Below are positions 9,253 to 22,697 of a DNA stretch of 64,000 nucleotides, in pieces. The notes below the pieces were generated by a model that worked only from the letters and a program-made list of their open reading frames with translations, searched no databases and was not told the origin of the DNA. This DNA is from Paracoccaceae bacterium (lineage in GTDB: Bacteria; Pseudomonadota; Alphaproteobacteria; Rhodobacterales; Rhodobacteraceae), in contig JANSYP010000002.1 in the NCBI GenBank assembly GCA_024742405.1, forward strand, positions 545,697-609,696, given 5' to 3'. Every line of letters begins with the position of its first letter. Within the stretch, counting starts at the first letter, position 1. The position numbers and the translations under genes are program-made.

Positions 9253-10399
9253 CGGCGAACGGAGGTCGACCTGTGTGGCCAGGTGGCCGATCATGATCTC
9301 GTCGCCCCGACCGCCTTGGCCGATCAAAGAGAACCCAATCTGGACAGCGTCGCCTTCGCGGATACTGCCAGGAATTTCGGAACACCGGCCCATCGCAGCG
9401 GACCGGGTTTCTGGCTTAAGGCATGTCGCGAAGTCGCTCGGACCGGCATTCGCCTCATGCGCTGTACTCGTGGCGATTGACCCGTCGCCGAGCTGCCATT
9501 TATGAACCGCGGCGCACGCGCTTTGACCGAAGGGACACCTCTCGCTTGCCTCGATGCCGGCATCCTCGGGACTGTCCGCATCTGCCTGCGTGGCAAGGCT
9601 GTCGGACAGTTTTCCACCGGGGGAGATCAACGGGGCATCGTACGCGCGCGGCTGAACGTCGCCCAAGCCCAAGGGGTCCGTTAATCGGTCAAAGGCCGGC
9701 CTGGCCATCTGCAGCCCGGTCGCATCTCCGACAAGATCGGTATCTTCGCGTGACGCGGGAACCTGATCGCGGACATAGGTGATGCCGAGCCCTGCCATCC
9801 GTACCTTTCTGAAACTCCCCAGCGAGTAAAACATATTTTTCAGTTTTGTCGACTCGAAATGAAAATTCTATTCTAGTCTCGAAGCCTGGGTGCGCGCTGC
9901 TGCACTTTTACACATAAAAACAAAGCGCTGCGGGTTGATCGCGCTTCAGCGACGCTGCCTCGAAGGCGCTGCCGATTGACCGCCAAGCGCTCGGTACGCG
10001 TTGAAAGCCTCGTCACGGACCAGGCCCAGGTTCCATCGACCTCTACCTAGGGTGCGAGGTGCGGGCGGTTTGCGCCCTCAAACTGCGGGGACAGCATGCG
10101 CTATGTCTTCTGGCAGACGGAGGCGTAGTTGGCGCGTTCGAGTCCCCATTCTCCGAAGGTGAGCGAGCACAGACATCGATCCTGTGGATCAATGTGCTGA
10201 CGCACGGCAAATCGGGAAGTGAGCCCGCCGAGTTCTGAGCGGGGTCGGAAACACCGTTGCTTCCGAACGGCCAGCGCGGGATCACCACGACGGATGCGGG
10301 GACCTGCTCCTTCCGGCCGCTTGCATCTCTGCCATCGTCACATTTGGCGGCCGAACCGGCGTGAAACTAGTGACTGTCCCTCGGCAAGTCGCGGCGCAC
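9253..10399. other. Region with no supportable intact gene
   Basis: A minus frame is open from 9834 to the aminotransferase remnant but shows no domain. From 9835 to 10399 I see no frame with a ribosome-binding site or family motif. A short AT-rich stretch near 9830-9930 could hold a promoter for the aap operon, but no convincing -35/-10 pair was identified. Confidence 0.45.
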
Positions 10400-10935
10400 C
10401 TATTGATACGATGCTGCAAGCTCGAGGCAGTCACTTACGGAGAGTTGCCCGACAGTGGCTCGGAGAATCTCCTGCGAAGGGGTTTGATGGAGAAGTTCGG
10501 GCGCAACCCAAGCCTCGCGCCGCGCGGTCCGTTCGCTCTCTTCCGCCAGTGCATGGACGACAAACCCATTCAGGTCCAGACGCACGCTGTCGCCGGCTTG
10601 CAGCAGTACGACCAGACCGAAACTGGACAGGTTGCGATCCAGGGCCGCGGTCGGCCGCTTTCCGGTTTGCTGAACGGGGTGGAAGGGAAATCTCGTCTGG
10701 ATGCCGGCACTTTCGCGGATCCCAGCCTTGCTCCGGTTCATCAGAAAGACGTGGCTCTTGTTGCACAACGCCTGATCAGAGCCGGTTTGCACGATGCCGA
10801 TGGCGGGTTACTCCCCTGGAAGCTCTTGGCGGGTGTGTTCCTCGTTCCGGTACCACTCCATAGAGAGCATGGTCATGCTTGGTTTGCCGGGAGTGTCGAA
10901 CCATTCCTGGCCGCGAAACCGCTTTTTGGCGCGCG
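10400..10935 (-). pseudogene. Dihydroxy-acid / sugar-acid dehydratase (IlvD/Edd) with the centre deleted
   Basis: An N-terminal block (RFRGQEWFDTPGKPSMTML, EWYRNEEHTRQEL), a frameshift near 10800, then IGIVQTGSDQALCNKSHV, GIRESAGIQTRFPFHPVQQT and GKRPTAALDRNLSSFGLVV reproduce the first ~100 residues of IlvD/Edd dehydratases of the sugar-acid type. Without a stop, the frame jumps straight to a C-terminal block: GDSVRLDLNGFVVHALAEE, ARREAWVAPELLHQTPSQEI, then TVGQLSVSDCLELAASYQ and TAG. Roughly 400 residues carrying the Fe-S and active site are missing. The enzyme class dehydrates aldonates such as xylonate or arabinonate, which fits the FAH-family gene that follows at 11624. Confidence 0.75.
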
Positions 10936-11623
10936 GCGCGGAAACTGGCAGTACTTGTTCCAGTCAGGGCAATGCGAACACGGATGCAAATCAGTTCACT
11001 CAACTGCGGATCGCATGCAAAACAATGATGTACGGTGCGCTGCCGTGCATCTATTCCTGTGTCCGGCCAATGGCCCGACCCCCTTATTGTGCAGATAGCT
11101 GTACAGGCTAAGTCGGTTGTGACGCGGCCCGGAATGCATCTTGGATCAGCTTACAGACGGGATCTGCGTCCTCGCCATTTGCGCGGAATGACTCCTGTTT
11201 TCGGATGACGAGCGTGTACCGAGGACCCGGGTGGCGCAAACTGGACAACTACGGTTGTGGCGGTCAGCCAATTGGCCATCGGCCCCGGCGCGCCACCTGC
11301 GCACATTGACGAGGACTTGGGCGTGGCGATGGATACTCTCATGCCTGCCGTGCAAGATGCGCGAATGAAGTGTTCCCCCGAGCTGAACTCTGAAAGAGCG
11401 ACCGCCGTGAGCGATGCAAGGTCGCCCGGCATGGCGCAGAGCACGCCTTTGTCGGGCGTCGGTCCGCCGGTGCCGCCTCTGGTGAGAACCGCGCGAGATG
11501 GCATTGTCCGCCAGCCGCAACACGATCTCGCCGCTTCACCCAAACACGCCCCCCGGTGGCTTGAGCAGATGCTCTTGCTGGATCCGATGATCCTGTCCCG
11601 GCGCAATCACTAAGGAGACATCA
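10936..11623. other. Region with no supportable gene
   Basis: About 690 bases between the dehydratase remnant and the FAH-family gene. Overlapping frames on both strands are open for up to 150 codons but show no recognisable domain or coherent start signal. Possibly more decayed sequence of the same locus. The last bases carry the AAGGAGA ribosome-binding site of the next gene. Confidence 0.4.
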
Positions 11624-12775
11624 ATGCTTCCCGACACGAAGACACGTCGCGACGCAGTCTTTGCGGGCCGCGTTTGGCGCCCGGGGATCGGGCCGTCCCT
11701 CGTGACATTGCGCGACGAGACAGTCGTCGATGTCACCTGCAGGGACACTCCAACGATGCGCGACCTGATCGAACAGGACAGCCCCTCCGACTGGCTGCGC
11801 CACGCCGAGGGAGAGCCGGTCGCCAGTCTCGCAGATCTGGTGGCCAGCTCCACCGAATCTGCCGGCGCAGATGCCCTGCGGTTTCTGGCCCCCACGGACC
11901 TGCAAGCCGTCAAGGCCAGCGGTGTGACTTTCGCGGAGTCCATGGTTGAGCGGGTGATCGAGGAACAGGCCGCAGGTGACGCCGACCGGGCGCACGACAT
12001 CCGGCTGAAGGTACAGGGCGTCATTGGCGAAAGCCTGATCGGGATCGAGCCGGGGTCCGACCAGGCGATGCAAGTCAAGGCGGTGCTGCAAAAGGAAGGT
12101 CTGTGGTCGCAGTACCTAGAGGTCGGTATCGGCCCGGACGCCGAGGTTTTCACCAAGAGCCAACCCATGTCCGCCGTCGGCTGGGGCGCCGCGGTCGGCC
12201 TGCACCCCATGTCGCATTGGAACAATCCCGAGCCAGAGATCGTGCTGGCCATCGCCAGCGACGGGACCATCAAAGGCGCCACGCTGGGCAATGACGTGAA
12301 TCTGCGCGATGTCGAGGGGCGCTCCGCGCTGTTGCTCGGAAAGGCCAAGGACAACAACGCGTCCTGTTCTCTGGGGCCGTTCCTGCGCCTGTTCGACAAA
12401 GACTATACGCTGGACGATGTGCGGCGGGCCGAGCTGACCCTGACAGTGGAGGGCGAGGACGGGTTTGTCCTCGAGGGGCACTCCTCGATGACCCGGATCA
12501 GCCGCGACCCGGCCTATATCGTGGCGCAGACCATCGGGCGTCATCACCAGTATCCCGATGGGTTCGTCCTGTTTCTCGGCACCCTGTTCGCCCCCATTCA
12601 GGACCGAGACACGCCGGGGCAAGGCTTCACGCACAAAGTGGGCGACCGGGTCACCATCGCCGAGGCCGAGCTGGGCGCGCTCGTTAACACGGTGCGCCTG
12701 TCGACCGAGTGCCCGGAATGGACCTTTGGCACAGGGGCACTGATGCGCAATCTGGCCGAGCGCGGCTTTTTATGA
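11624..12775 (+). CDS. FAH-family 2-keto-3-deoxy sugar-acid dehydratase (XylX/KdaD-like)
   Basis: 383 residues of the fumarylacetoacetate hydrolase superfamily. The core PEPEIVLAIASDG (near 203-215), with metal-binding acidic residues, follows AVGWGAAVGLHPMSHWNNP. This long form (about 390 residues, with FTKSQPMSAVG and NVNLRDVEGRSALLLGKAKD-like blocks) is the type that removes water from 2-keto-3-deoxy-pentonates to give 2-oxoglutarate semialdehyde in the Weimberg pathway. AAGGAGA lies eight bases before the ATG, so the start is secure. The upstream IlvD/Edd dehydratase that would make its substrate is wrecked (10400-10935). Other FAH-type hydrolase or decarboxylase activities remain possible. 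Confidence 0.8.
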   Translation: MLPDTKTRRDAVFAGRVWRPGIGPSLVTLRDETVVDVTCRDTPTMRDLIEQDSPSDWLRHAEGEPVASLADLVASSTESAGADALRFLAPTDLQAVKASGVTFAESMVERVIEEQAAGDADRAHDIRLKVQGVIGESLIGIEPGSDQAMQVKAVLQKEGLWSQYLEVGIGPDAEVFTKSQPMSAVGWGAAVGLHPMSHWNNPEPEIVLAIASDGTIKGATLGNDVNLRDVEGRSALLLGKAKDNNASCSLGPFLRLFDKDYTLDDVRRAELTLTVEGEDGFVLEGHSSMTRISRDPAYIVAQTIGRHHQYPDGFVLFLGTLFAPIQDRDTPGQGFTHKVGDRVTIAEAELGALVNTVRLSTECPEWTFGTGALMRNLAERGFL

Positions 12776-13733
12776 AGCTGCGCGAAAGCGGCCCGCGCAC
12801 AGCGCGCGGGTCAGGTCTGGCGATGTGAAGTCCGGGACGCGCCCCTGATGCGGAACGCGGGACACTTCGTGCTTCAGGCCAGAACGCCCGGCGGAATCGC
12901 GTCCGGCGATTGTTGGCAGCAATCCGACCACAGAAAGTGCCGGATCGACAGGGTGCCGACGGACGTGGCGCCGACGTGGGCCGTGCGCGCCAGGTTTCAC
13001 GATGCACGGTGTTGTCGGCCATCTCGACGCCCGTCGGAAAGCAGTTGGGCGGTAGACGCCCAGCCTGCGCTCCAGCACGGGAATCAACGTGCGGGCGGTC
13101 TCGGTGTCGGCGTGATCCAAATGCAGCGTGCAGGTCAGCTACCGTTTCAGGCTTTCCGCGATGGCCGTCATCTCGTGAAAAGAGACTGCGCGTCGCGTCA
13201 CGCCGGTGCTGGCTTTCATCCGGTCACGCCCGTCGCGGTTGGCCCGCGCGATCCGTCGGTCAGATTGGTCCGCAGGCAGGTCGCCGTCCGCGCGTCCGCG
13301 GTGGCGGTCACGATCGCTTCGGGCCGCTGCGCTATCATCAGATCCGGACGCGGCAGCGGCGCGTGATCCGGCAAGGGCACATCATGGCGACGGTCCAGAT
13401 TGGCCCCGCCTCGGCTGCGGCTGGCAAACAACCGCAACTGGCCGGTGGTACGGTCCCGTTCAAATTCGAGCCGGGCATTGGGCAAACTTGTTTCGAACGT
13501 CCGGAGGCCGTGATCCAAGCCCTTCTAGCATCGTTCTCATGGGCAATCGCGCCCAGAAAAGCCGCGCGCTTTTTCGCGACTGACCGGCGGCCCAAATTAA
13601 CGCGTACCGAAGCCGGTAGGGTCGGTGCAGTTGGAGATAGGCGACGCCACGTACTCGAGAGGCCTCCGACGTCTTGCGTTACGCGCCTTGCTTCGGAGTG
13701 GGCGCTGTCGCCGCTCGGGAGAACGGTGCTGTT
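12776..13733. other. Region with no supportable gene
   Basis: Nearly 1 kb after the FAH-family gene. The minus strand has several broken open frames in an order suggesting a decayed gene, but none matches a family I can name. It continues leftward from the LtnD-like remnant, so it may be further debris of the sugar-acid locus. Confidence 0.4.
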
Positions 13734-14160
13734 CTAGAGCTCGATCTGGCAGATCAGGGCGCTGTAATCCGGCTCGCCTTCCGCGTCGGCCAGCCCCCTG
13801 AACAAGGACGCTGTTTCCGCAAGAACGGACGCGGAGAAACGAATACGGCAGACAGCGTCCTCGGTATTGCCCAAGTCCTTGAGAAGCGTGACTTTGCTTC
13901 CGCGCATCACGAAATCGGGCTCGACCATGCGATGGCCGTTCAACGCCGCGCGCACGTGTGCCGGATCGGCTCCACCCCGGGCGGCGAGGGGGCGCGCTTC
14001 AGCGACGGCGGCGATCGTCATCCCTAAGATCATCTGATTGGCCAGCTTGGCCAGATGCCCGATGCCAGATGGTCCCACATGCTCTGGCGGATCGAGCGTC
14101 ACACCGGCATCCCGTCCACCCATCGCCATAAGTCAGCGATCGCCGATCACGACCAGATCG
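13734..14160 (-). pseudogene. LtnD / 3-hydroxyisobutyrate-dehydrogenase-like remnant
   Basis: The minus frame gives the C-terminal helical domain of the beta-hydroxyacid dehydrogenase family: VGPSGIGHLAKLANQMILG (with the catalytic-lysine motif GHLAKLANQ), AAVAEARPLAARGGADPAHV, RAALNGHRMVEPDFVMRGS, LLKDLGNTEDAVCRIRFSA and LFRGLADAEGEPDYSALICQ. About 14 residues normally found between 'AL' and 'GQRM' are missing, an in-frame stop lies just before the MAMGG segment, and the Rossmann domain is absent or unrecognisable upstream. LtnD-type enzymes oxidise L-threonate or D-erythronate-class acids, matching the denD-like gene next door. Confidence 0.7.
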
Positions 14161-14396
14161 TCCTGGTTCGCATGGTCGTCGGCAAGAATCCTTGCGCTCA
14201 CCTCAGGGGCGTTCCCCAGGAATCTCCAATGGCGATGGAGACGGTCAATCTATTGCATCTTCCTAACTTTGTATTTGTTTTGCGAAGCTCGAACCGCTCG
14301 CCTTGCAAGGATTGGTGTCCCAAGATGGCCGCCAACCAGCGACGGGACCGGACTATGGACATGAGCAACGGCCTTCCCGGCCCGGCGCCGATCTAA

Positions 14397-14798
14397 AGGC
14401 ACTCGCTGCACGATCAGGTCGCCAATCAGGTTCGCGATCTGATTGGCGACGGCTATCTGGAACCCGGACCACGCATCGATGAAACCGAGCTTGTGGCGCG
14501 GTTGGGTATGTCGCGCACTCCGCCCCGCGGGGCATTGCGCACGCTCGCCGCAGTGGGTCTGGTTGTGATCCGTCCGTCGCGCGGCACGACGGTGCGCAAG
14601 CTGTCGCGGGATGACATGCCACCATGCTCGAAGTTCAGGCCAGTATTCAGGCCCGGCTCAAACGCATTCGCCTTGTCGGCAACCGCCATGAAAGCGACCG
14701 GGCCGCCGCCCCGTGCGCAGGAGATGGCAAAACAGTTGGGCAATCTGCTTGCGCTTCACATTGCGCGGGCGTGGGACCGGGTGAAGGATACGATCTGA
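14397..14798 (+). pseudogene. GntR (FadR-type) regulator remnant
   Basis: Directly after a TAA (14394-14396) the frame reads HSLHDQVANQVRDLIGDGYL, EPGPRIDETELVARLGMSRT, PRGALRTLAAVGLVVIRPSR and GTTVRKLSRDDM, an almost intact winged-helix domain. The signature 'SRTPVREAL' reads SRTPPRGAL here. The FCD ligand domain is then shattered: a one-base shift is needed to read MLEVQASIQARLKR, and the original frame closes with ALHIARAWDRVKDTI. There is no proper start codon and most of the FCD domain is deleted. It converges on the denD-like gene, and presumably once regulated this locus. Confidence 0.7.
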
Positions 14799-14838
14799 CT
14801 TTGGCGGCGCTCTCGATGCCGCCAAGGTTCCTTCAAGC

Positions 14839-15822
14839 CTATGCGCCGGAGCGGCGCCCTTCCAGTTCGTCCTCGAGGTACACGTCGACGATCTCCCGAA
14901 AGGAGGTCTCCGCGCGAAAGCCCATCTCGCGTGCGCGGGCCGTGTTGAAATCGCGCGGCCACCCCTCGATGATCCGGGCCACCACCGGGTCGGGGGCTCG
15001 GCGGATCAACGCGACGGCCTCATCCCCGGCCACGTCCCGCAAGGCTTCGATCTGATCTCCGACGGTGGCAGACACGCCCGGCATCGTCATGTTCCGACGC
15101 GCCCCAAGCAGTACAGTGTCCATCGTGGCGGCATGCTCTACAAAGCCCACCGCCGAGCGCACGCTCGCGAACCAATGGCGCACATCGTCTCCGACCGGCA
15201 GGATCGCCTGTTCCCCATTCAAGGGCTCTCGCAGTATTCCCGAGAAAAAGCTGGACGCGGCCTTGTTCGGCCGTCCGGGCCGGATGCAAATGGTGGGAAA
15301 GCGGATGCCGACACCATCCAGAAACCCCCGGCGCGTGTAGTCATCGAGCAGAACCTCGCCCATGGCTTTCTGGGCTCCGTAGCTCGTCAACGGTGTCAGG
15401 TGATAATCATCCTCGATTTTCTCAGGGAACGGAGCGCCGAACACAGCCAGCGAGGAGGCATAGACCACCCGCGGGACATACCCCTTAACTGCGCGGATCG
15501 CTTCGAAGAGAGCGCGCGTCCCATCGAGGTTGACGCGGTAGCCCTTTTCAAAGTCCGCTTCCGCCTCGCCCGAGACGATGGCCGCAAGGTGCACGATCAC
15601 ATCGGGGCGCGCGCCCACGATCCGTTCGGCCGTGCCCGCCGCCGACAGATCCGCCGCAATCGCGGTGCGTTTGCCGTCAAAGTCCTGTGCGACCTCGGGC
15701 GCGATGACATCGATCAAGGTCAGCATGTCGACCGGCATGTCTCCGATCTTGCCTGCCGTCGCGACGCGTTCCGCACATTTGCGACCGATCATGCCGGCCG
15801 CTCCTATGATCGCAACATGCAT
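14839..15822 (-). CDS. denD: NAD-dependent epimerase/dehydratase-family protein, D-erythronate dehydrogenase-like
   Basis: 327-residue extended SDR. It has the dinucleotide-binding motif IIGAAGMIGRKC at the N-terminus, VIVHLAAIVSGEAEADF near 75, the catalytic SS...YGAQKAMGE pair near 127-150 and GIRFPTICIRPGRPNKAASS near 175. This pattern, including the PGRPN-AASSF segment, is that of DenD D-erythronate dehydrogenases, which oxidise D-erythronate to 2-oxo-tetronate. AAAGG precedes the ATG. It looks intact although the neighbouring LtnD-like and GntR genes are ruined, so it may be a survivor with no remaining pathway partners here. Confidence 0.8.
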   Translation of the reverse strand: MHVAIIGAAGMIGRKCAERVATAGKIGDMPVDMLTLIDVIAPEVAQDFDGKRTAIAADLSAAGTAERIVGARPDVIVHLAAIVSGEAEADFEKGYRVNLDGTRALFEAIRAVKGYVPRVVYASSLAVFGAPFPEKIEDDYHLTPLTSYGAQKAMGEVLLDDYTRRGFLDGVGIRFPTICIRPGRPNKAASSFFSGILREPLNGEQAILPVGDDVRHWFASVRSAVGFVEHAATMDTVLLGARRNMTMPGVSATVGDQIEALRDVAGDEAVALIRRAPDPVVARIIEGWPRDFNTARAREMGFRAETSFREIVDVYLEDELEGRRSGA

Positions 15823-16692
15823 GGCCCATGCCTTTCATCAACTGATGTTCAACGGCGAAACCGCTCGGAGTAGATGGCCCGAGATGGACCACCAGGCAGT
15901 CAAGAAAACCAGTGGTCCGCACCAGGTCAAGATCTGCCCTGCCACCAGCCTCTCTTGAGACTGTGGCCTGCGCTACAAAGGCGGTCCACCGCAACTGTCA
16001 GTCGCCGATTTCTCGGGTGCGGCTTGCATGGTCTGGCTGTGGTCCAAAGGCGGGGCCAGACAGTGATCAGGATCTGCACATTGCGCATCGCGCAAACTGA
16101 TGCCTTCGCCAGCAGCTCGACAGGGAGCTTGCACTTGGAAGGCTTGCAGAAGTTCCACGGCGCGCGGGTTGGCAGAACGGCTCGGTTGCGCAAGTCTGGT
16201 GAGAGAGACACCCCGGGAACCCAGCTAGCACGCCGGTGCGCTTGAGCGGACCGACGCCCCGCCCAACAGACCCTGAATCCGGACGCAATGCAGACAGTGT
16301 TGTCGCTAGAAACGAAGCTTTGCAGTCAACAGAGCACCTGTGCCGGGCCTCCGGCGACGATGGAACGGATACAGCGGTCGGAGCCGAGTTGAGACACAAT
16401 TTCACGGCGTGAAGCCAACTGGCCGACGACGCATGCGGCTCGCCAGTGTTACGCGGGCCGCCATCGTTCCAATGGCGCACCTTCGACCGGCCGGATGCGA
16501 AACTCCAGAGTCGTATTTCGTGGCTCGACCTATCCGTCATTGAGGCCGCGACCTAGGTGCGCCCGGAAAAAGGGGACCAAGTTCGGAAGCCAATTCAATT
16601 GACAGAGCTTCTAAGTGAAACGGATTTCGGGGCGAGGTTCGATCATGTAGAGCAAGACCCAAATTGGCAACGCAGCGCCCATCCCGCTTGGT
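15823..16692. other. Region with no supportable gene
   Basis: About 870 bases between denD and the end of the glycogen operon. Frames of 60-157 codons are open on both strands, but they overlap each other, lack ribosome-binding sites and show no motif. No clear terminator for the glycogen operon was found just after 16693. Confidence 0.4.
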
Positions 16693-19110
16693 TCAGCCCG
16701 ACCCGCCGCGCGTGAACACCAGCCCCATACTATCGCGCAGCACGATCGGCCCACCAGTGTAGTCCGACCCGATCCCGGGCGTGCGCAGGACGAGCGTCCA
16801 GGGTGCGCCGTCCGGTCCCGCGATCGGCAAGGCGGTCGGATCGAAATCCGGCGTTTCCACCCCTTCCATATGAGTGACCGTCAGTAATTGCTGGCCGTCC
16901 GGACCATGGCGCAGGGCGGTAAAAACGGTGCGTCCTTCGAGCGGTTTCATGTATTCGAACCGGTCCGCGGCACCCAGGTTTCGGCGCAGCCAGGGGTTTG
17001 CGCGTCGGAAATTGCGCAGATCATGCATGAAACGGGTCTGGCTCGGGTCGAGCGCTGACAGCGAATGCGAGACATTGCAGTAGTCGTGCATGTCGTCCAT
17101 CCAGGCCCGCGCGATGGTTTTCAGATGTTCGACGCTGTAGCTTTGTGGCCCCGCCAGGGGAGGCTCGGCCCCGTTCAGCATGCGGGCGATCTCGTCGAGA
17201 TCGTACTCCGTCACTTCGACCAGCGCGGGCAGAAACTCCATGAACCGTGCCAACTCCTCGCGGGTCTCAAAGCCCAGATCCTTCAGTCGGCCGAAATTGC
17301 CGGGCACCGAATAGCGGTATTCATCGACCTGCCATTTGAGGCTGATCGCCTCTTCCGCCACGACCTTTACGCCATAGCGGTCGTCCTGATTGCGGATGAA
17401 ACCCCAAGAGGCGCGCGCAGTGGCATTGAGGAAATCCATCGGCACGCCGGGCAGCGTGGCATAGCTCAGCAGGCTGGCGGCGGGATTGTCATAGCCCTTG
17501 TCGAGGATCTCCATCCTCGTTTCGCCAAGCCGAGTGTTGATGTTGAGCTCGGGATTGACCTGGGTCCCGCGGCGGAGCGTGTCATGGTTGGCGGTGCCGC
17601 TGATCCAGTTTTCACCGCGCTCCAGCATCTCCTGGATGCGCCAGTATTTGGACAGCCAGAACGTGTAGAGAAACGGGGTGTTGTGGGCGAATGTCAGAGG
17701 CCCCCATTGGAACACGTCACTGTCGGTCTGGCTGTCGATCACCGCGCGGTAGGTGGAGCTGAGCTCCCAATCCTCTTGCGGCCAGGGGCGACCGTCCTCG
17801 AACACGAACCAGGGGCGGTAGTCGAGGCCGGCGACATGCTGTGACAGGTCCGCCATGCTTTGCAGATACTCGTCATCATGGCGCAGCTCCTGGGTACGCG
17901 GATCCCACCATTTGAAATCCTGCGCTCCGTCCACACGCACACCGTCGGCGCCGAAATTGACCTTGCGGCGCTGCATCTCCAGCAGGATCGCGCGCACCGC
18001 GGGGTTCCGGTAGTCGAGGTTCTGGCCGTACATGTTCGGCCCGGTGAAGAAATGGCTGTTGAGCGCGTCGAGCCCCTGATTGTCGGCATGGCCAAAGACC
18101 ACATCAAGAATTAGCATCTTCGGCGTGCGCGGAAAGCTGTGCAGCGCCGCGGCGAGTTCCACCAGCTCGTCCGGACGGCCGGATTCCAGCAGCACGGGAT
18201 TGACCGCAGCCATGCCCGAGATCACCACGTCGTAGCCCCAGTTGGTGGTGTTCGGACGGGTCAGATCGACCTCTAGCGTCGCGCTGTTTCCGGGCAGCTC
18301 TTCGGGAAGCATGTCCTGGCCGGTCTCCTGCCAGAAGGACGGGCCGGTCTCAAAGACGGTCGTCGGCTCCACCGGCAGCAGTTGCACAGCATCATAGCCC
18401 AGAAACAGCCGGTCGCCCGGTTCCAGCGGCAGCTTGGCGCGCAGCCGGTCGGCGAGCCGCTGGTAATGGCGCGTGAGCGAGGCCAGCGTTCCGCCCCCTG
18501 TCGCTGTCGGCACATGGATCTGCAGGATGTTCACCGGCGGGCCGAACTTGTGTTGGGCCTCGCCTTTCAGCGCGGCGTAGTAGGACCCGTCGGTTCGCGC
18601 GGCCTGCATCGCGTCGAGGTCATAGAGCTCGGCGGGGGCGAAGGCGCCAAAGGGGAGCGAGGCCGCCATGGGGTCGAGGATCCGGTGCCATGCACCCTCG
18701 GCATCGCGCCACACCAAGGCATAGAAGTCTCCCGTTTCGTCGCGCCGCCCGGGACGAAGACCCGTGGCGACCGCAAAGGTATGGGCCTCAAACCGCGCCA
18801 CAGGCAGCAGTGTGCGGGCGAAGCTCACCGTCTGATGGGCCCGGGTCAGATCGAGCGGCGTTTCCGGACGCAGAATTTCAAGGAACACATCGCCATCGGG
18901 CACCCGTTGGTCGAGCAGTTCCGGCGTCCAGAAGCCGAATTGCGCTACCCCGTCCTGCCAGTGTGCTCCAAGCCGCCGGGCGATCGTCTGTTCTGCGGAA
19001 AAGGCGGTCTCGCCGGTGGTGATCACCTGCTGGCACCAGTCGGCGAGCGCGACCGCCTCGTCAGGCAGAGCCTCGATCGGCAGGGCGTCATCGGGTGCGG
19101 TGGTGCTCAT
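16693..19110 (-). CDS. GH13 glucosylglycerol-hydrolase-like enzyme
   Basis: 805 residues with a GH13 barrel in the middle. Region I LDVVFGHADN (near 336), region II GVRVDGAQDF (nucleophile Asp near 395), region III FVFEDGRPW (acid/base Glu near 439) and region IV GTANHDT (near 512) are intact. The long N-terminal part (about 290 residues) and the sequence around the barrel match the family annotated as glucosylglycerol hydrolase, known from cyanobacteria, where it releases glucose and glycerol from the osmolyte glucosylglycerol. It lacks any signal peptide, so it should act in the cytoplasm. It is the last gene of the glycogen operon, 54 bases after pgm. The substrate in this organism is inferred only from family. 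Confidence 0.75.
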   Translation of the reverse strand: MSTTAPDDALPIEALPDEAVALADWCQQVITTGETAFSAEQTIARRLGAHWQDGVAQFGFWTPELLDQRVPDGDVFLEILRPETPLDLTRAHQTVSFARTLLPVARFEAHTFAVATGLRPGRRDETGDFYALVWRDAEGAWHRILDPMAASLPFGAFAPAELYDLDAMQAARTDGSYYAALKGEAQHKFGPPVNILQIHVPTATGGGTLASLTRHYQRLADRLRAKLPLEPGDRLFLGYDAVQLLPVEPTTVFETGPSFWQETGQDMLPEELPGNSATLEVDLTRPNTTNWGYDVVISGMAAVNPVLLESGRPDELVELAAALHSFPRTPKMLILDVVFGHADNQGLDALNSHFFTGPNMYGQNLDYRNPAVRAILLEMQRRKVNFGADGVRVDGAQDFKWWDPRTQELRHDDEYLQSMADLSQHVAGLDYRPWFVFEDGRPWPQEDWELSSTYRAVIDSQTDSDVFQWGPLTFAHNTPFLYTFWLSKYWRIQEMLERGENWISGTANHDTLRRGTQVNPELNINTRLGETRMEILDKGYDNPAASLLSYATLPGVPMDFLNATARASWGFIRNQDDRYGVKVVAEEAISLKWQVDEYRYSVPGNFGRLKDLGFETREELARFMEFLPALVEVTEYDLDEIARMLNGAEPPLAGPQSYSVEHLKTIARAWMDDMHDYCNVSHSLSALDPSQTRFMHDLRNFRRANPWLRRNLGAADRFEYMKPLEGRTVFTALRHGPDGQQLLTVTHMEGVETPDFDPTALPIAGPDGAPWTLVLRTPGIGSDYTGGPIVLRDSMGLVFTRGGSG

Positions 19111-19164
19111 CAGGTGTGCCTTTCAGGTCGGCCCGGGTACGGATGCCCGCGCCCGGTACGAAGG

Positions 19165-22693
<3,529 letters not shown>

Positions 22694-22697
<4 letters not shown>

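Noticed and set aside
12770..13583. Broken frames on both strands after the FAH-family gene as a further gene
   Set aside because: No consistent frame, start signal or family motif could be found. Recorded only as a region without a supportable gene.
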